64,000 bases of DNA from an uncultured Tateyamaria sp. (lineage in GTDB: Bacteria > Pseudomonadota > Alphaproteobacteria > Rhodobacterales > Rhodobacteraceae): positions 713,501-777,500 of the forward strand of contig NZ_CANNCF010000002.1 of NCBI RefSeq assembly GCF_947503045.1, read 5' to 3'. The notes beneath the pieces were generated by a model. It was not told the origin of the DNA and searched no databases. It saw only the letters and a list, made by a program, of their open reading frames with translations. The translations under genes were made by a program, and so were the position numbers. Positions 1 to 7,608 of the stretch are shown in pieces. Every line of letters begins with the position of its first letter. Positions within the stretch are counted from its first letter, which is position 1.

Positions 1-1
1 A

Positions 2-808
2 TGCGTCTGGGCACCGGGCACCGGGCGCATCCCGTCCGAGGCGCGCGTGCATGCCTATCCGCTGCACGAGAAATACGGACTGGTCTGGATCTGGATGGGC
101 AACCCCGCACTGGCCGATCCCCACGACATCTGCGAGATCGAAAACTACGACAACCCCGCATGGGGCATCAATCGCGGTGCCGCGATGGAGCTGGAGTGCA
201 ACTACCTGCTCATGTGCGACAACCTGCTGGATCCCACCCACGTGGCCTGGGTCCACCAAAGCAGCTTTGCCACGGACGCCACCAAGGACACGCCCCTGCG
301 CGTGACCAAGACCGAGAACGGCGTGATCGTGCACCGCTGGATGATGGATCACGAACCGGCCCCGTTCTACAAAAAGGTGGTGGAATTCGCGGGCAACTGC
401 GACCGCCTGCAGCACTACGAGGTGCGCTATCCCAGCCATGCGCTGATCAAGGCGGTGTTCACGCCTGCAGGCACCGGCGGGTCGGACGGGCCGCTGCATG
501 ACCAGACATTCATCATGGACAGCTACAACTTCATGACGCCGGTGACCGACTCCCAGACGCGCTATTACTGGTTCCAGCTGCGCAACATCCGCCCCAATGA
601 CGCCGCCCTGTCACAGATGATGTCCGAGGACGTCCAGCATGCCTTTGAAGAGGACCGCGCCGTGCTGAACGAAGTGCAAAAGGGCATGGCCAACAAGACC
701 TCGCCCCATATCGACTTGCCCATTGATGGGGGGCAATTGCGGTTTCGCCGCCAGTTGCAGGCCATGATCAACGAGGAACAGCAGGTCGACCGGCAGATGG
801 CGGAATAG
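2..808 (+). CDS. Rieske-type aromatic ring-hydroxylating oxygenase, large subunit (vanillate demethylase-like), 5'-truncated
   Basis: The reading frame is open from the window edge, so the start and the Rieske [2Fe-2S] cysteine/histidine motifs lie upstream and are not seen. The first visible residues (CVWAPGTGRIPSEARV) match the stretch after the second Rieske Cys-His pair in VanA-type oxygenases, followed by YGLVWIWMG. The catalytic mononuclear iron motif is visible as DNLLDPTHVAWVH, giving the two iron-binding histidines. About 268 residues remain of a family usually near 350. Members use electrons from a reductase partner to O-demethylate or hydroxylate an aromatic acid. The exact substrate cannot be read from the sequence, and no reductase gene is in the window. 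The gene converges on the LacI-type gene with a 56-base gap. Confidence 0.85.
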   Translation, partial: CVWAPGTGRIPSEARVHAYPLHEKYGLVWIWMGNPALADPHDICEIENYDNPAWGINRGAAMELECNYLLMCDNLLDPTHVAWVHQSSFATDATKDTPLRVTKTENGVIVHRWMMDHEPAPFYKKVVEFAGNCDRLQHYEVRYPSHALIKAVFTPAGTGGSDGPLHDQTFIMDSYNFMTPVTDSQTRYYWFQLRNIRPNDAALSQMMSEDVQHAFEEDRAVLNEVQKGMANKTSPHIDLPIDGGQLRFRRQLQAMINEEQQVDRQMAE

Positions 809-820
809 GGCGCCGGGCAT

Positions 821-833
821 CGTCAAATTGACG
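821..833. repeat. Short perfect inverted repeat between convergent genes
   Basis: CGTCAA-A-TTGACG is a perfect 6-bp inverted repeat in the 56-base gap between the oxygenase and the LacI-type regulator gene. No T-run follows, so it is not a typical intrinsic terminator. Its role is unknown. Confidence 0.35.
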
Positions 834-864
834 CGCGCTCAGCCCCTGTTGCCAGCATACTCCA

Positions 865-1908
865 TCACGCGGATTCACGCACCTTGATCTCTCCATCCAG
901 CAACCGGACGAATTGCTCGTCGGGGCTTTTCTTGGCCTGGATCGCGCCGACCAGACGTGACACGGCAGTGCGCCCGATCTCGTCCACGTTTTGCGCCACT
1001 GTCGTCAGGCTGGGCACGGTGTAGGGACACAGCGGATAGTCGTCATGCCCCATGATCCGCAAGCCGCCCACACGTTTGCTACCCGGCTCCAGCCCATGCG
1101 AGGCGGCGGCGCGCAGAGCGCCAATGGCCACACGGTCGTTCACACACAGGATCGAGGACTCCAGCAAGCGCCCGGCGGCGAATTCGCGATCCAACACCGC
1201 CTGACCGTGGGCCTCAAACAACCCATTGTCCTGAATCATCTCCGTGCCGATGATCTTTGGCTCGTGACCCAGCTCTTCCATTTTGGCGATGTAGGCGTGC
1301 TCGCGCTCCATCGCGTTAAAGTTCACGCGGGGCATGGCCAGAAACACCGGCGGCGCGCCCACACGGCTGAGGTATTCGGTGGCAAGGCCCGTGCTTTGCA
1401 CATGGTTGGTGCCGACAAAATCGACATCTGGCATGTTCTTGGGCCGGGAATCGAACAGCATAGTGGGCAGGCGGGACCGCAGGCGATCATAGGCCTTGAG
1501 GTCACTGTGGTTGCCAAGCGGCGAAACAAGCGCGCCATCGACACTCATCGACATAAAGGTCTCCGCCGCACGCGCCTCGATCAACGGATCGGAATGTGAG
1601 CATTGCGTGATGACAGTAAATCCGGCCTCCATCGCGGCACGTTCGATCGCCTCGAGCAGCTTGGTGAAAAACAGATCGTTCAGGTAGGGAATGATCACCC
1701 CGATCATGCCCGTAGACTTCCGGTTCAGCCGCGTGGCGAAAAAGTTCGGAACGTATTCGACACGTTCAAGGCCCTGCGCAATCCGGTCACGGGACGTCCG
1801 GCTGACACGCTCGGGGTCCTGAAAATACCGCGACAGCGTTGGTCGGGATACGCCGATGGCCACGGCCAGCTCTTCCATCGTGTCGATACGTTTCTTGTGG
1901 TCCTGCAC
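865..1908 (-). CDS. LacI-family transcriptional regulator
   Basis: A 347-residue protein with the standard LacI layout. The N-terminal helix-turn-helix is at about residues 12-32 (EELAVAIGVSRPTLSRYFQD), followed by the hinge region (YVPNFFATRLNRKSTGMIGVIIP) and then a periplasmic-binding-protein-like sugar-sensing domain to the end (FVGTNH, ILCVNDRVAIGAL, IMGHDD). The start chosen is GTG at 1908 because an AGGGG stretch lies about 7 bases upstream; an ATG ten codons later is possible but would trim the HTH. Family members usually repress sugar-uptake or catabolic operons in response to a small ligand. No sugar transporter is adjacent in the window, so its targets are unknown. Confidence 0.92.
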   Translation of the reverse strand: MQDHKKRIDTMEELAVAIGVSRPTLSRYFQDPERVSRTSRDRIAQGLERVEYVPNFFATRLNRKSTGMIGVIIPYLNDLFFTKLLEAIERAAMEAGFTVITQCSHSDPLIEARAAETFMSMSVDGALVSPLGNHSDLKAYDRLRSRLPTMLFDSRPKNMPDVDFVGTNHVQSTGLATEYLSRVGAPPVFLAMPRVNFNAMEREHAYIAKMEELGHEPKIIGTEMIQDNGLFEAHGQAVLDREFAAGRLLESSILCVNDRVAIGALRAAASHGLEPGSKRVGGLRIMGHDDYPLCPYTVPSLTTVAQNVDEIGRTAVSRLVGAIQAKKSPDEQFVRLLDGEIKVRESA

Positions 1909-2087
1909 AGGACAACCCCTTTACTGTTCCGCAAGCGCCACCATATCCGGATTCGGGTGGCATTTTTTGACGCGCGCGAAAAATTCTCCCGTATCTTTTC
2001 CATGATTGCAAGAACAGAGACGGGAAAGGCCTGCGAGAACGGGGATTTCAGACCGTTTTCGACATCACAAGGTTGGCACTGCCCACG

Positions 2088-2816
2088 TCACAGGATGGGC
2101 CGCCGTGCCGGGGACAAATCGTCGATCATCGCGATGTCAGCCAACCCCTGCAGGTCACTGACCCGTAACGATCCCTCCGACCAATGCGCCAATTGCTTTT
2201 TCTTGAGGGCGGCCAGCGTCTTGTTGGTGTGCACAAGGGACAGGCCGAGTGCATCGGCAATGTCCTGCTGTTTGAACGGAAAGCTCATGGCGCCATTGTG
2301 CACCAGCCCAAGGCTACGCCCCCGCACGAACACCCGCACCAAGGCCCAGGCCAGCGACTGGATGGCCGTGCGTTGACCCAGTGTCGACAGGGTTTCACCC
2401 AGAAAGTGCTCTTCGACCGCCGCAAGCCACGTCAGGGAAAACGCGCGTTCGGGGCGTTCTTTGAAGAATTTCCAGATTTCAGAGCGGTCAAAGACGCACA
2501 GCGTCATCTTGGTTGTCGCCTCGACCGAATGCCCCATCTCGCCCATGATCCCGGCCTGCAGACCGACAAAGTCACCCGGAAAGATCAGGCTGACCACCTG
2601 ACGGCGCCCATTCGCCAGCATCTTGTAGCGCAGGCCCATGCCATTCAGCACAGTGTAGAGTTGCGGGCTGTTTGACCCTTCCATCAGGATCGGCGTGCCG
2701 GGATCGACGGCCATTTCCCCCACCTTGAAACGCTGCATGAACCGGACGTCTTCGGGGGACATGTCCTCGAACACATCATGTTGCCTGAGGGGGCAATTCT
2801 CACATTTCGTCGCCAC
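2088..2816 (-). CDS. Crp/Fnr-family transcriptional regulator
   Basis: 242 residues. The N-terminus carries a CENCPLR motif, as in several Fnr-like regulators of alphaproteobacteria. A cyclic-nucleotide-binding-type beta-roll (about residues 25-140; VSLIFPGDFVGLQAG) and a C-terminal winged HTH_Crp domain (KQQDIADALGLSLVHTNKTL, about residues 180-200) follow. Only two N-terminal cysteines are close together, so a full four-cysteine oxygen-sensing cluster is not evident. The GTG start at 2816 is supported by GGGAGA nine bases upstream. The gene is divergent from the small receiver-like gene at 2903, sharing an 86-base intergenic region. It lies next to the general stress cluster but has no EcfG-type promoter motif of its own. 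Confidence 0.9.
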   Translation of the reverse strand: MATKCENCPLRQHDVFEDMSPEDVRFMQRFKVGEMAVDPGTPILMEGSNSPQLYTVLNGMGLRYKMLANGRRQVVSLIFPGDFVGLQAGIMGEMGHSVEATTKMTLCVFDRSEIWKFFKERPERAFSLTWLAAVEEHFLGETLSTLGQRTAIQSLAWALVRVFVRGRSLGLVHNGAMSFPFKQQDIADALGLSLVHTNKTLAALKKKQLAHWSEGSLRVSDLQGLADIAMIDDLSPARRPIL

Positions 2817-2902
2817 TTTATTTCTCCCAGCTATGTCATAGATTAATGCGCAGATGCCGGACGCCTACTAATATCAGGTTTTGTTGGTCTGGAGGGCCCT
2901 GC

Positions 2903-3274
2903 GTGAACTTGAGCTTTGTTATTGTCGAACCCGATCCCGTTGTTCGGATGGATCTGGTCGGCACGCTTGAACACAGTTTCCCGGCAGGGTCTGTCACCGC
3001 CTGCGCGTCCACTGCAGAGATCACTCAGCTGTTCGAAACGCTGGCCGCCTCTGCATCATTCTTTGTGAACGGGGCGCTCTTGCCCGACCTCGCACCCGAG
3101 GTGACGCGCGCAATTTTAGCGGCGGGCGGACGGATCGTGAGTGTCGGAAAGCCCGCAACTGATGCGGTGCCTTCAACGCTGCTTGAGGTGCCGTTTACAA
3201 TGACGACGATCCTTGATGCGCTGGCGAATGCCGCGCCTGATCTGCCCGTGCCCCGGCCTGCAGGCCATACATGA
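2903..3274 (+). CDS. Small degenerate receiver-like protein
   Basis: 123 residues from a GTG start at 2903, chosen because GGAGGG lies about 6 bases upstream; an in-frame ATG at 2846 has no such site. The predicted beta-alpha pattern is that of a CheY-like receiver (LSFVIVEPDPVVRMDLVGTL at the N-terminus gives the acidic pocket). However, the usual phospho-accepting Asp at the end of strand 3 appears to be Asn (FFVNG), and the conserved Lys-Pro near the end is replaced (EVPFT). It could therefore be a phosphorylation-independent pseudo-receiver. The 3' end overlaps the convergent holin-like gene by 80 bases. The function is unknown; its position beside phyR/ecfG genes makes a signalling role plausible but unproven. 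Confidence 0.65.
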   Translation: MNLSFVIVEPDPVVRMDLVGTLEHSFPAGSVTACASTAEITQLFETLAASASFFVNGALLPDLAPEVTRAILAAGGRIVSVGKPATDAVPSTLLEVPFTMTTILDALANAAPDLPVPRPAGHT

Positions 3275-3563
3275 ATGCCTCGACAATGGGCGGCGCGGTG
3301 GCTGCTTGCGCCTGCGTCCGCGCCATTGATGCGTCAGACCTGCGCGCAGAGCGGTGCGATCCCACACCGATCATGATCAGCCCGATGCCCACATAGACCC
3401 CGGCCAAGATCAGGGCGGTGTTCTGAGTGCCCAGCAAAGGCACCAGCGCAAACCAGCCCGCAACGGTCAAAAATCCGACGCCGACACTGCACAGCAGCAG
3501 GCCCCCTGATAGGAGGCCTGCGCGCTTGGCGGTCTGCGCCACTTTCTTTTCAATGCCGAACAT
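3195..3563 (-). CDS. Holin-like small membrane protein (phage holin superfamily III/DUF1469-like)
   Basis: 122 residues with a short amphipathic N-terminus (MFGIEKKVAQTAKRAG) and two strong transmembrane segments at about residues 18-42 and 46-68 (LILAGVYVGIGLIMIGVG). A polar Ala/Gln-rich cytoplasmic tail follows. The arrangement is that of the small stress-associated membrane proteins often found next to DUF883 genes. It starts 3 bases after the DUF883 gene ends, so the two form an operon probably driven by the EcfG-type promoter at 3926-3950. Despite the family name, nothing suggests phage lysis. The 3' end overlaps the receiver-like gene on the other strand. Confidence 0.7.
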   Translation of the reverse strand: MFGIEKKVAQTAKRAGLLSGGLLLCSVGVGFLTVAGWFALVPLLGTQNTALILAGVYVGIGLIMIGVGSHRSARRSDASMARTQAQAATAPPIVEAFMYGLQAGARADQARHSPAHQGSSSL

Positions 3564-3566
3564 CAG

Positions 3567-3893
3567 TTATTTCCGCGACCCGAGAAAGCCGACCAGAAAA
3601 CCGACGCCCGCAGCGATACCCATGGCTGTGGCTGGTTGGTTCTTGATGAAAGAATCCGCCTTGTCCTGCAGTTCCATGGCCTGCAGACGCGCGGTCTCGG
3701 CCACATCGGCAGCATGGTCGCGGACATCCGACACTTTGGATTTGGCCTTATGAACGGTCTCGTCACCCTTGGCCTTGCCCATTTCGGCAATGGTCTGGGT
3801 GAGGGTTGCCAGATCGTTGCGCAGGGTTTCGACCTGCTCGGAAAGATCGGCAGCATTGGGTTGGGGTTTCAGCTTTTGCAGTGAGCTTGTCAT
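3567..3893 (-). CDS. DUF883 (ElaB/YqjD-like) membrane-anchored stress protein
   Basis: 108 residues, with start ATG at 3893 and a GGAG site 7 bases upstream. The first 80 residues are a polar, heptad-like helix (EQVETLRNDLATLTQTIAEM). A C-terminal glycine-rich transmembrane segment (TAMGIAAGVGFLVGFLGSRK) matches the DUF883/YqjD family, whose E. coli members anchor ribosomes to the inner membrane in stationary phase. That role is known for YqjD only and is inferred here. A GGAAC-N16-TGTT motif 33 bases upstream of the start indicates general-stress control. Confidence 0.85.
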   Translation of the reverse strand: MTSSLQKLKPQPNAADLSEQVETLRNDLATLTQTIAEMGKAKGDETVHKAKSKVSDVRDHAADVAETARLQAMELQDKADSFIKNQPATAMGIAAGVGFLVGFLGSRK

Positions 3894-3925
3894 TGTCGAT
3901 CTCCTTGAATTGCGTCTGCCCACAC

Positions 3926-3950
3926 AACACGCGGATGTCGGCAGGGTTCC
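3926..3950 (-). promoter_or_regulatory. EcfG-type promoter motif for the DUF883/holin-like operon
   Basis: On the minus strand GGAAC (3950-3946), 16 bases, then TGTT (3929-3926). The alphaproteobacterial general-stress consensus is GGAAC-N16/17-CGTT, so this differs by one base in the -10 element. The start codon of the DUF883 gene lies 33 bases downstream. Confidence 0.7.
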
Positions 3951-3972
3951 AAAATTTCTCTGGAAAATAATT

Positions 3973-3997
3973 GGAACCTCCACGCCGCTCTGCCGTT
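3973..3997 (+). promoter_or_regulatory. EcfG-type promoter motif for the DUF1328 gene
   Basis: GGAAC (3973-3977), exactly 16 bases, CGTT (3994-3997): a full match to the EcfG sigma-factor consensus. It is directed at the 53-residue membrane protein starting at 4056 and lies back to back with the DUF883 promoter. Confidence 0.8.
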
Positions 3998-4055
3998 GGT
4001 TCCCCAGAATGGAGCGGCATCCCGGTCGCACAATGTACTCAGTAGGAGAAACACA

Positions 4056-4217
4056 ATGTTGCATTACGCACTCGTATTTCTGGTTGTCGCACTGATCGCG
4101 GCACTGTTCGGTTTTGGCGGCATCGCCTCTGCATCGGCAGGGATCGCGCAGATCCTGTTTGTCGTCTTTCTGGTGCTGTTTGTCGGCACCCTGATCCTGC
4201 GCGTGTTGCGCAGTTGA
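4056..4217 (+). CDS. DUF1328 small membrane protein (YtjA family)
   Basis: 53 residues, almost entirely two hydrophobic helices ([20 protein letters not shown] and [21 protein letters not shown]) separated by a short Gly/Ala/Ser turn. This is typical of the DUF1328/YtjA family of inner-membrane peptides, whose function is not established. The start at 4056 has TAGGAGA 8 bases upstream. An exact EcfG-type promoter at 3973-3997 and a strong terminator at 4246-4281 frame it as a single-gene stress-induced unit. Confidence 0.9.
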   Translation: MLHYALVFLVVALIAALFGFGGIASASAGIAQILFVVFLVLFVGTLILRVLRS

Positions 4218-4245
4218 TCTGATCGCACATGAGGTGGGCAAGGAA

Positions 4246-4281
4246 AACGCCCGGCGCAGGATCACCGCGCCGGGCGTTTTT
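4246..4281. terminator. Bidirectional intrinsic terminator
   Basis: AACGCCCGGCGC (4246-4257) pairs perfectly with GCGCCGGGCGTT (4267-4278) around a 9-base loop. A T-run follows on the plus strand, and the minus strand runs into TTTTCC. It lies between the convergent DUF1328 and phyR genes, so it can end both transcripts. Confidence 0.9.
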
Positions 4282-5088
4282 TCATTTCAGGGTCGCGGTT
4301 GATGCAAAGAACATCGCCTGACTGACAGCGGACAGCACCTGCGCCTCCTGGAAAGGTTTCGAAATCAGGAACGCGGGTTCCGGCCGGTCGCCGGTCAACA
4401 GACGTTCGGGGAAGGCCGTGATGAAGATCACCGGCACGTCCATCAGCTCCAGCAGGTCATTGACCGCATCAATGCCGGACGAATTGTCGGCCAGTTGGAT
4501 GTCGGCAAGGATCAGGTCGGGGTTGTGCTCTTTGCCAAGGGCGAGGGCTTCGGTATGGGTGCGAGCAACCCCGATCACCTCATGGCCAAGGCTTGTGACA
4601 ATGGCCTGAATGTCGGCGGCAATGATCGGTTCATCCTCGATGATCATCACACGACCCGACACGCTGCTGGCCAGTTCCTTGTTCGCCGTGGCGATCAGCT
4701 GGCGCACCTCTTCGACATCGGTCTGCATGATCTTGGCGACGTTGGTCGGGCTGAACTCCTCGATCGTGCGCAGCAACAACGCCTCGCGGGAATTGGCCGT
4801 CAGCTTGGCCAGCAACCCATGGGCGCGACTGCGCACAGCGTCCTCGGGATCGGTCAGGGTCTGGCCCGACGACACCCAAATCGAATGGAAACACTTGAAC
4901 AGGTTCACCTTGACCGGATCGCCATTCTCGAACGGCGATCTGTCCTTCAAAATGGCCTCAAGCGTGGCGACGGTATATTGATCACCTCGCGCCTGAGACC
5001 CTGTCAAAGCCCGCGCATAGCGGCGCAGATACGGCAGTTCGCCAGCCACAAGTTCGGAAAATCCAGCCTGAGCAGTTGTGTCACTCAT
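4282..5088 (-). CDS. phyR: PhyR, anti-anti-sigma response regulator of the general stress response
   Basis: 268 residues. Residues 1-140 form an ECF-sigma-like domain (ELPYLRRYARALTGSQARGDQYT; EEFSPTNVAKIM) that lacks DNA-binding function in this family. Residues 146-262 are a receiver domain with acidic residues E151/D152, phospho-acceptor D196 (LILADIQLAD), T224 and K244 (SKPF) all present. In alphaproteobacteria phosphorylated PhyR binds NepR and frees EcfG. The start is placed at 5088 (MSDTTAQ) because an upstream ATG at 5124 would only add a low-complexity lead and lies inside the promoter region. Transcription is divergent from nepR-ecfG, from an exact EcfG-type promoter at 5124-5148, so the gene is probably autoregulated. 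Confidence 0.97.
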   Translation of the reverse strand: MSDTTAQAGFSELVAGELPYLRRYARALTGSQARGDQYTVATLEAILKDRSPFENGDPVKVNLFKCFHSIWVSSGQTLTDPEDAVRSRAHGLLAKLTANSREALLLRTIEEFSPTNVAKIMQTDVEEVRQLIATANKELASSVSGRVMIIEDEPIIAADIQAIVTSLGHEVIGVARTHTEALALGKEHNPDLILADIQLADNSSGIDAVNDLLELMDVPVIFITAFPERLLTGDRPEPAFLISKPFQEAQVLSAVSQAMFFASTATLK

Positions 5089-5116
5089 TTTTTTTGACCT
5101 TTTTTGCATTATTCTT

Positions 5117-5142
5117 GGAACCAAACGCGGTGGATGACGGTT
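5117..5142 (+). promoter_or_regulatory. EcfG-type promoter motif for nepR-ecfG
   Basis: GGAAC (5117-5121) then 17 bases then GGTT (5139-5142); with 16 bases the -10 reads CGGT. This is a near match to GGAAC-N16/17-CGTT and is directed at nepR, which starts 48 bases downstream. It overlaps the divergent phyR promoter almost completely. Confidence 0.6.
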
Positions 5143-5148
5143 GGTTCC
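5124..5148 (-). promoter_or_regulatory. EcfG-type promoter motif for phyR
   Basis: On the minus strand GGAAC (5148-5144), exactly 16 bases, CGTT (5127-5124): a full consensus match, 35 bases ahead of the phyR start codon. Confidence 0.85.
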
Positions 5149-5189
5149 CGTTCAGTGTGCAATTTTTTAACTTGAGGCGCGGGTGCGAG

Positions 5190-5354
5190 ATGGCAAGCAA
5201 GGAAGACCCCCAGAAGGCGCGAAGAGACGCGTATATCGACCAGAACCTCAAAAAGGTTTTTTCCGAACTGGAAACCGATGAGATGCCAGATCAGATCATG
5301 GATCTGCTGACTGTCCTGCGCGCGCAGGACGAAGAGTTGAAGGCAAAGAAATGA
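5190..5354 (+). CDS. nepR: NepR anti-sigma factor
   Basis: 54 residues. The core IDQNLKKVFSELETDEMPDQ followed by IMDLLTVLRAQDE is the two-helix signature of NepR, which sequesters EcfG and is itself captured by phosphorylated PhyR. The start at 5190 (MASKED) is preferred over the longer frame from 5076, whose first part runs through the phyR promoter and translates to an unrelated hydrophobic sequence. The stop overlaps the ecfG start (ATGA), implying coupled translation of sigma and anti-sigma factor. Confidence 0.93.
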   Translation: MASKEDPQKARRDAYIDQNLKKVFSELETDEMPDQIMDLLTVLRAQDEELKAKK

Positions 5355-5905
5355 GCGAACTTGATCCAAGGGACGAGTTGGTGACCCATTTGCCAGCTCT
5401 GCGCGCCTTTGCGCTCAGTTTGACGCGCAACCGTGCGACCGCCGATGACATGATGCAGGATACCGTGCTCAAGGCGTGGTCAAACATGGACAAGTTCGAG
5501 GCCGGCACCAACATGCGCGCATGGCTGTTCACCATCCTGCGCAACAATTTCTATTCTTCGCGCCGCAAGCTGAACCGCGAAGTCGCCGATGTCGAAAACG
5601 TCTTTTCCGACACGCTGTCGGTCAAGCCGGACCATGATGGCCGGTTGCAGATGGCCGATTTCAAACAAGCGCTCAGCCAGTTGCCCGACGAACAGCGCGA
5701 GGCGCTGATCCTCGTGGGGGCCTCGGGCTTTGCTTACGAAGAGGCCGCCGAAATGTGTGGGGTTGCCACCGGAACCATCAAGAGCCGCGTGAACCGCGCC
5801 CGCGCCAAACTGACCGAATTGCTGCACCTTGATGAAGACGAGGCGCTGGAATTGACGGACACCGCGACCATTGCCGTGGTCGGCAACCCCGGACTGCCTG
5901 CGTGA
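5351..5905 (+). CDS. ecfG: EcfG-type general-stress RNA polymerase sigma factor
   Basis: 184 residues. The sigma-2 region is at about residues 12-75 (LRAFALSLTRNRATADDMMQ; TVLKAWSNMDKFEAGTNMRA; WLFTILRNNFYSSRRK). The sigma-4 region is at about 105-160 (LSQLPDEQREALILVGASGF; GVATGTIKSRVNRARAKL). The sequence is typical of the EcfG/ECF15 group. It recognises GGAAC-N16/17-CGTT, a motif seen upstream of several genes in this window. It is translationally coupled to nepR upstream (ATGA) and to the kinase downstream (GTGA at 5902-5905). Confidence 0.96.
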   Translation: MSELDPRDELVTHLPALRAFALSLTRNRATADDMMQDTVLKAWSNMDKFEAGTNMRAWLFTILRNNFYSSRRKLNREVADVENVFSDTLSVKPDHDGRLQMADFKQALSQLPDEQREALILVGASGFAYEEAAEMCGVATGTIKSRVNRARAKLTELLHLDEDEALELTDTATIAVVGNPGLPA

Positions 5906-7608
5906 GTCAGGAATACTGGTACAACAGTCTGCGGGTGCTGATTGTCACCCTGCTGACCCTTGCCTTGTTTCCGCTTGGGGCGGTGGCGGTCTACCAGACC
6001 GATCAGGTCGCCAGAAAGGCCGAGCGAAACGCAGAACTGGCCCTGCTCTCCATCACCGCGGACGCCGCCAAAGCCGAAGAGTTGCTGATCGAACGCGCCT
6101 TTGGCGCCGCCCGCGTCTTTGCCACCGTGGCCGAGGAATACATCGCCGACCCTCCTTCGTGCACCGAGGATTTCGGGCGCTTCGTGGAAAACGACCCGCG
6201 CTACAGCTTTATCGGCGTGCTCCCGATTTCGGGCCAGATGACCTGCTCCTCCAGCGGGGTGGATTACGACTTTTCCGCCTTTCCTGGTTTTGCCGAACGG
6301 GTGCAGGACCAGTCCCCGTCGATCGAGGTCAACACCAGTGCCCCGCTTAGCGCAACGTCAGTCTTTATTGTGTCCGAACCCTATGAGGTCGGCGGCGAAT
6401 TTGCGGGCTTTGTCTCGATCTCGATCCCACACACCCGGCTGCCAGACACGCCGGACAGCTTTACCGCACTGGGCCTTGAGGAACTGATCACGCTCAACCG
6501 CGACGGCGAGGTCCTGACCGCCAGATCGGCATTGGACGCGGCCGTGCTGGAATTGCCAACCGAGGCGGATCTCAAACGGGTTCTGACCGCCAGCAACACG
6601 GCATTTCAAAGCGTCAATCAGGCGGGCGCGCCGCGCCGCTATACCGTTGTGCCGATCCAGGGCAGCCCGGCGCTGGTCCTTGGTGTCTGGCGCACCGATG
6701 CAGGGCTTGCGCGTGAAGTCGTGGGAACCGTGCGCCCGTGGCTGTTCCCGGTGCTGATGTGGTTTGCCAGCATGGGCGTTGCGATGCTGTCGATCTACAT
6801 GCTGGTGCTGCGGCACCTGACCAAGCTGCGGATGCGCATGAACGCCTTTGCCAGCGACCGCACCATCAAGGTCAGCGAAGATCTGGGCCCCGTCCCGAAC
6901 GAGATCAGCGATCTCTATGGCCATTTTGAGCGCATGACAGACACCGTTCTGCGCGAAGAGGCCGCGCTTGAGGACAACCTGCGCGAAAAGAATGTGCTGA
7001 TCAAAGAGGTCCATCACCGGGTCAAGAACAACCTGCAACTGATCTCTTCGATCATGAACATGCAGATCCGCACCGCCAAACACGAAGAGACCCGGTCCGT
7101 TCTGTCCCGCCTGCAGGACCGCGTGCTCAGCCTCGCCACGATCCACCGCGACCTTTACCAATCCGATCAGGGCGGAATGGTGAATGTCGGCAATCTGGTG
7201 TCCGAAATCGTCGAAAACTCGCTTGAGGTGGCCATATCATCCTACCGTGCCATTGACATGGAAACCGACATTGACCCGGTTCTTCTGTTCCCCGATCAGG
7301 CTGTACCACTTTCGCTGCTGACCGCAGAGGCGGTCACCAACGTGATGAAATATGTGGGCAACAAGAAGGGACAGCGACCAGCCGTCAATGTCTCGCTGAA
7401 ACAGGACGGCGCCGCCTGCACACTCACGATCTCCAACACCTTGGGCGCATCCGAAACGGTGGAAAGCACGGGCCTTGGTGCGCAATTGATGAACGCCTTT
7501 GCCATCCAGCTGGGCGGACAAATGGAAAACGAGGTCCTGCCTGACCGCTACACAACGACCATCCGGTTCACCATTGCGGACTTTGTACAAGACGCCCGGG
7601 ATTATTGA
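5902..7608 (+). CDS. Membrane sensor histidine kinase, HisKA_2 type, probable PhyR kinase
   Basis: 568 residues from GTG at 5902, overlapping the ecfG stop. A transmembrane helix at about 10-32 (LRVLIVTLLTLALFPLGAVA) is followed by a periplasmic sensing region to about 270 (it contains a DFSAFPGF stretch and two cysteines). A second helix at about 277-300, a linker, and the HisKA_2 phospho-acceptor region around residue 370 (KEVHHRVKNNLQLISSIMNM) follow, and an HATPase_c domain (LTAEAVTNVMKY; GLGAQLMNAFA) ends the protein. Kinases of this class phosphorylate PhyR in the general stress response. The genetic linkage to phyR-nepR-ecfG supports the same role, but the periplasmic signal is unknown. 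Confidence 0.9.
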   Translation: MSQEYWYNSLRVLIVTLLTLALFPLGAVAVYQTDQVARKAERNAELALLSITADAAKAEELLIERAFGAARVFATVAEEYIADPPSCTEDFGRFVENDPRYSFIGVLPISGQMTCSSSGVDYDFSAFPGFAERVQDQSPSIEVNTSAPLSATSVFIVSEPYEVGGEFAGFVSISIPHTRLPDTPDSFTALGLEELITLNRDGEVLTARSALDAAVLELPTEADLKRVLTASNTAFQSVNQAGAPRRYTVVPIQGSPALVLGVWRTDAGLAREVVGTVRPWLFPVLMWFASMGVAMLSIYMLVLRHLTKLRMRMNAFASDRTIKVSEDLGPVPNEISDLYGHFERMTDTVLREEAALEDNLREKNVLIKEVHHRVKNNLQLISSIMNMQIRTAKHEETRSVLSRLQDRVLSLATIHRDLYQSDQGGMVNVGNLVSEIVENSLEVAISSYRAIDMETDIDPVLLFPDQAVPLSLLTAEAVTNVMKYVGNKKGQRPAVNVSLKQDGAACTLTISNTLGASETVESTGLGAQLMNAFAIQLGGQMENEVLPDRYTTTIRFTIADFVQDARDY

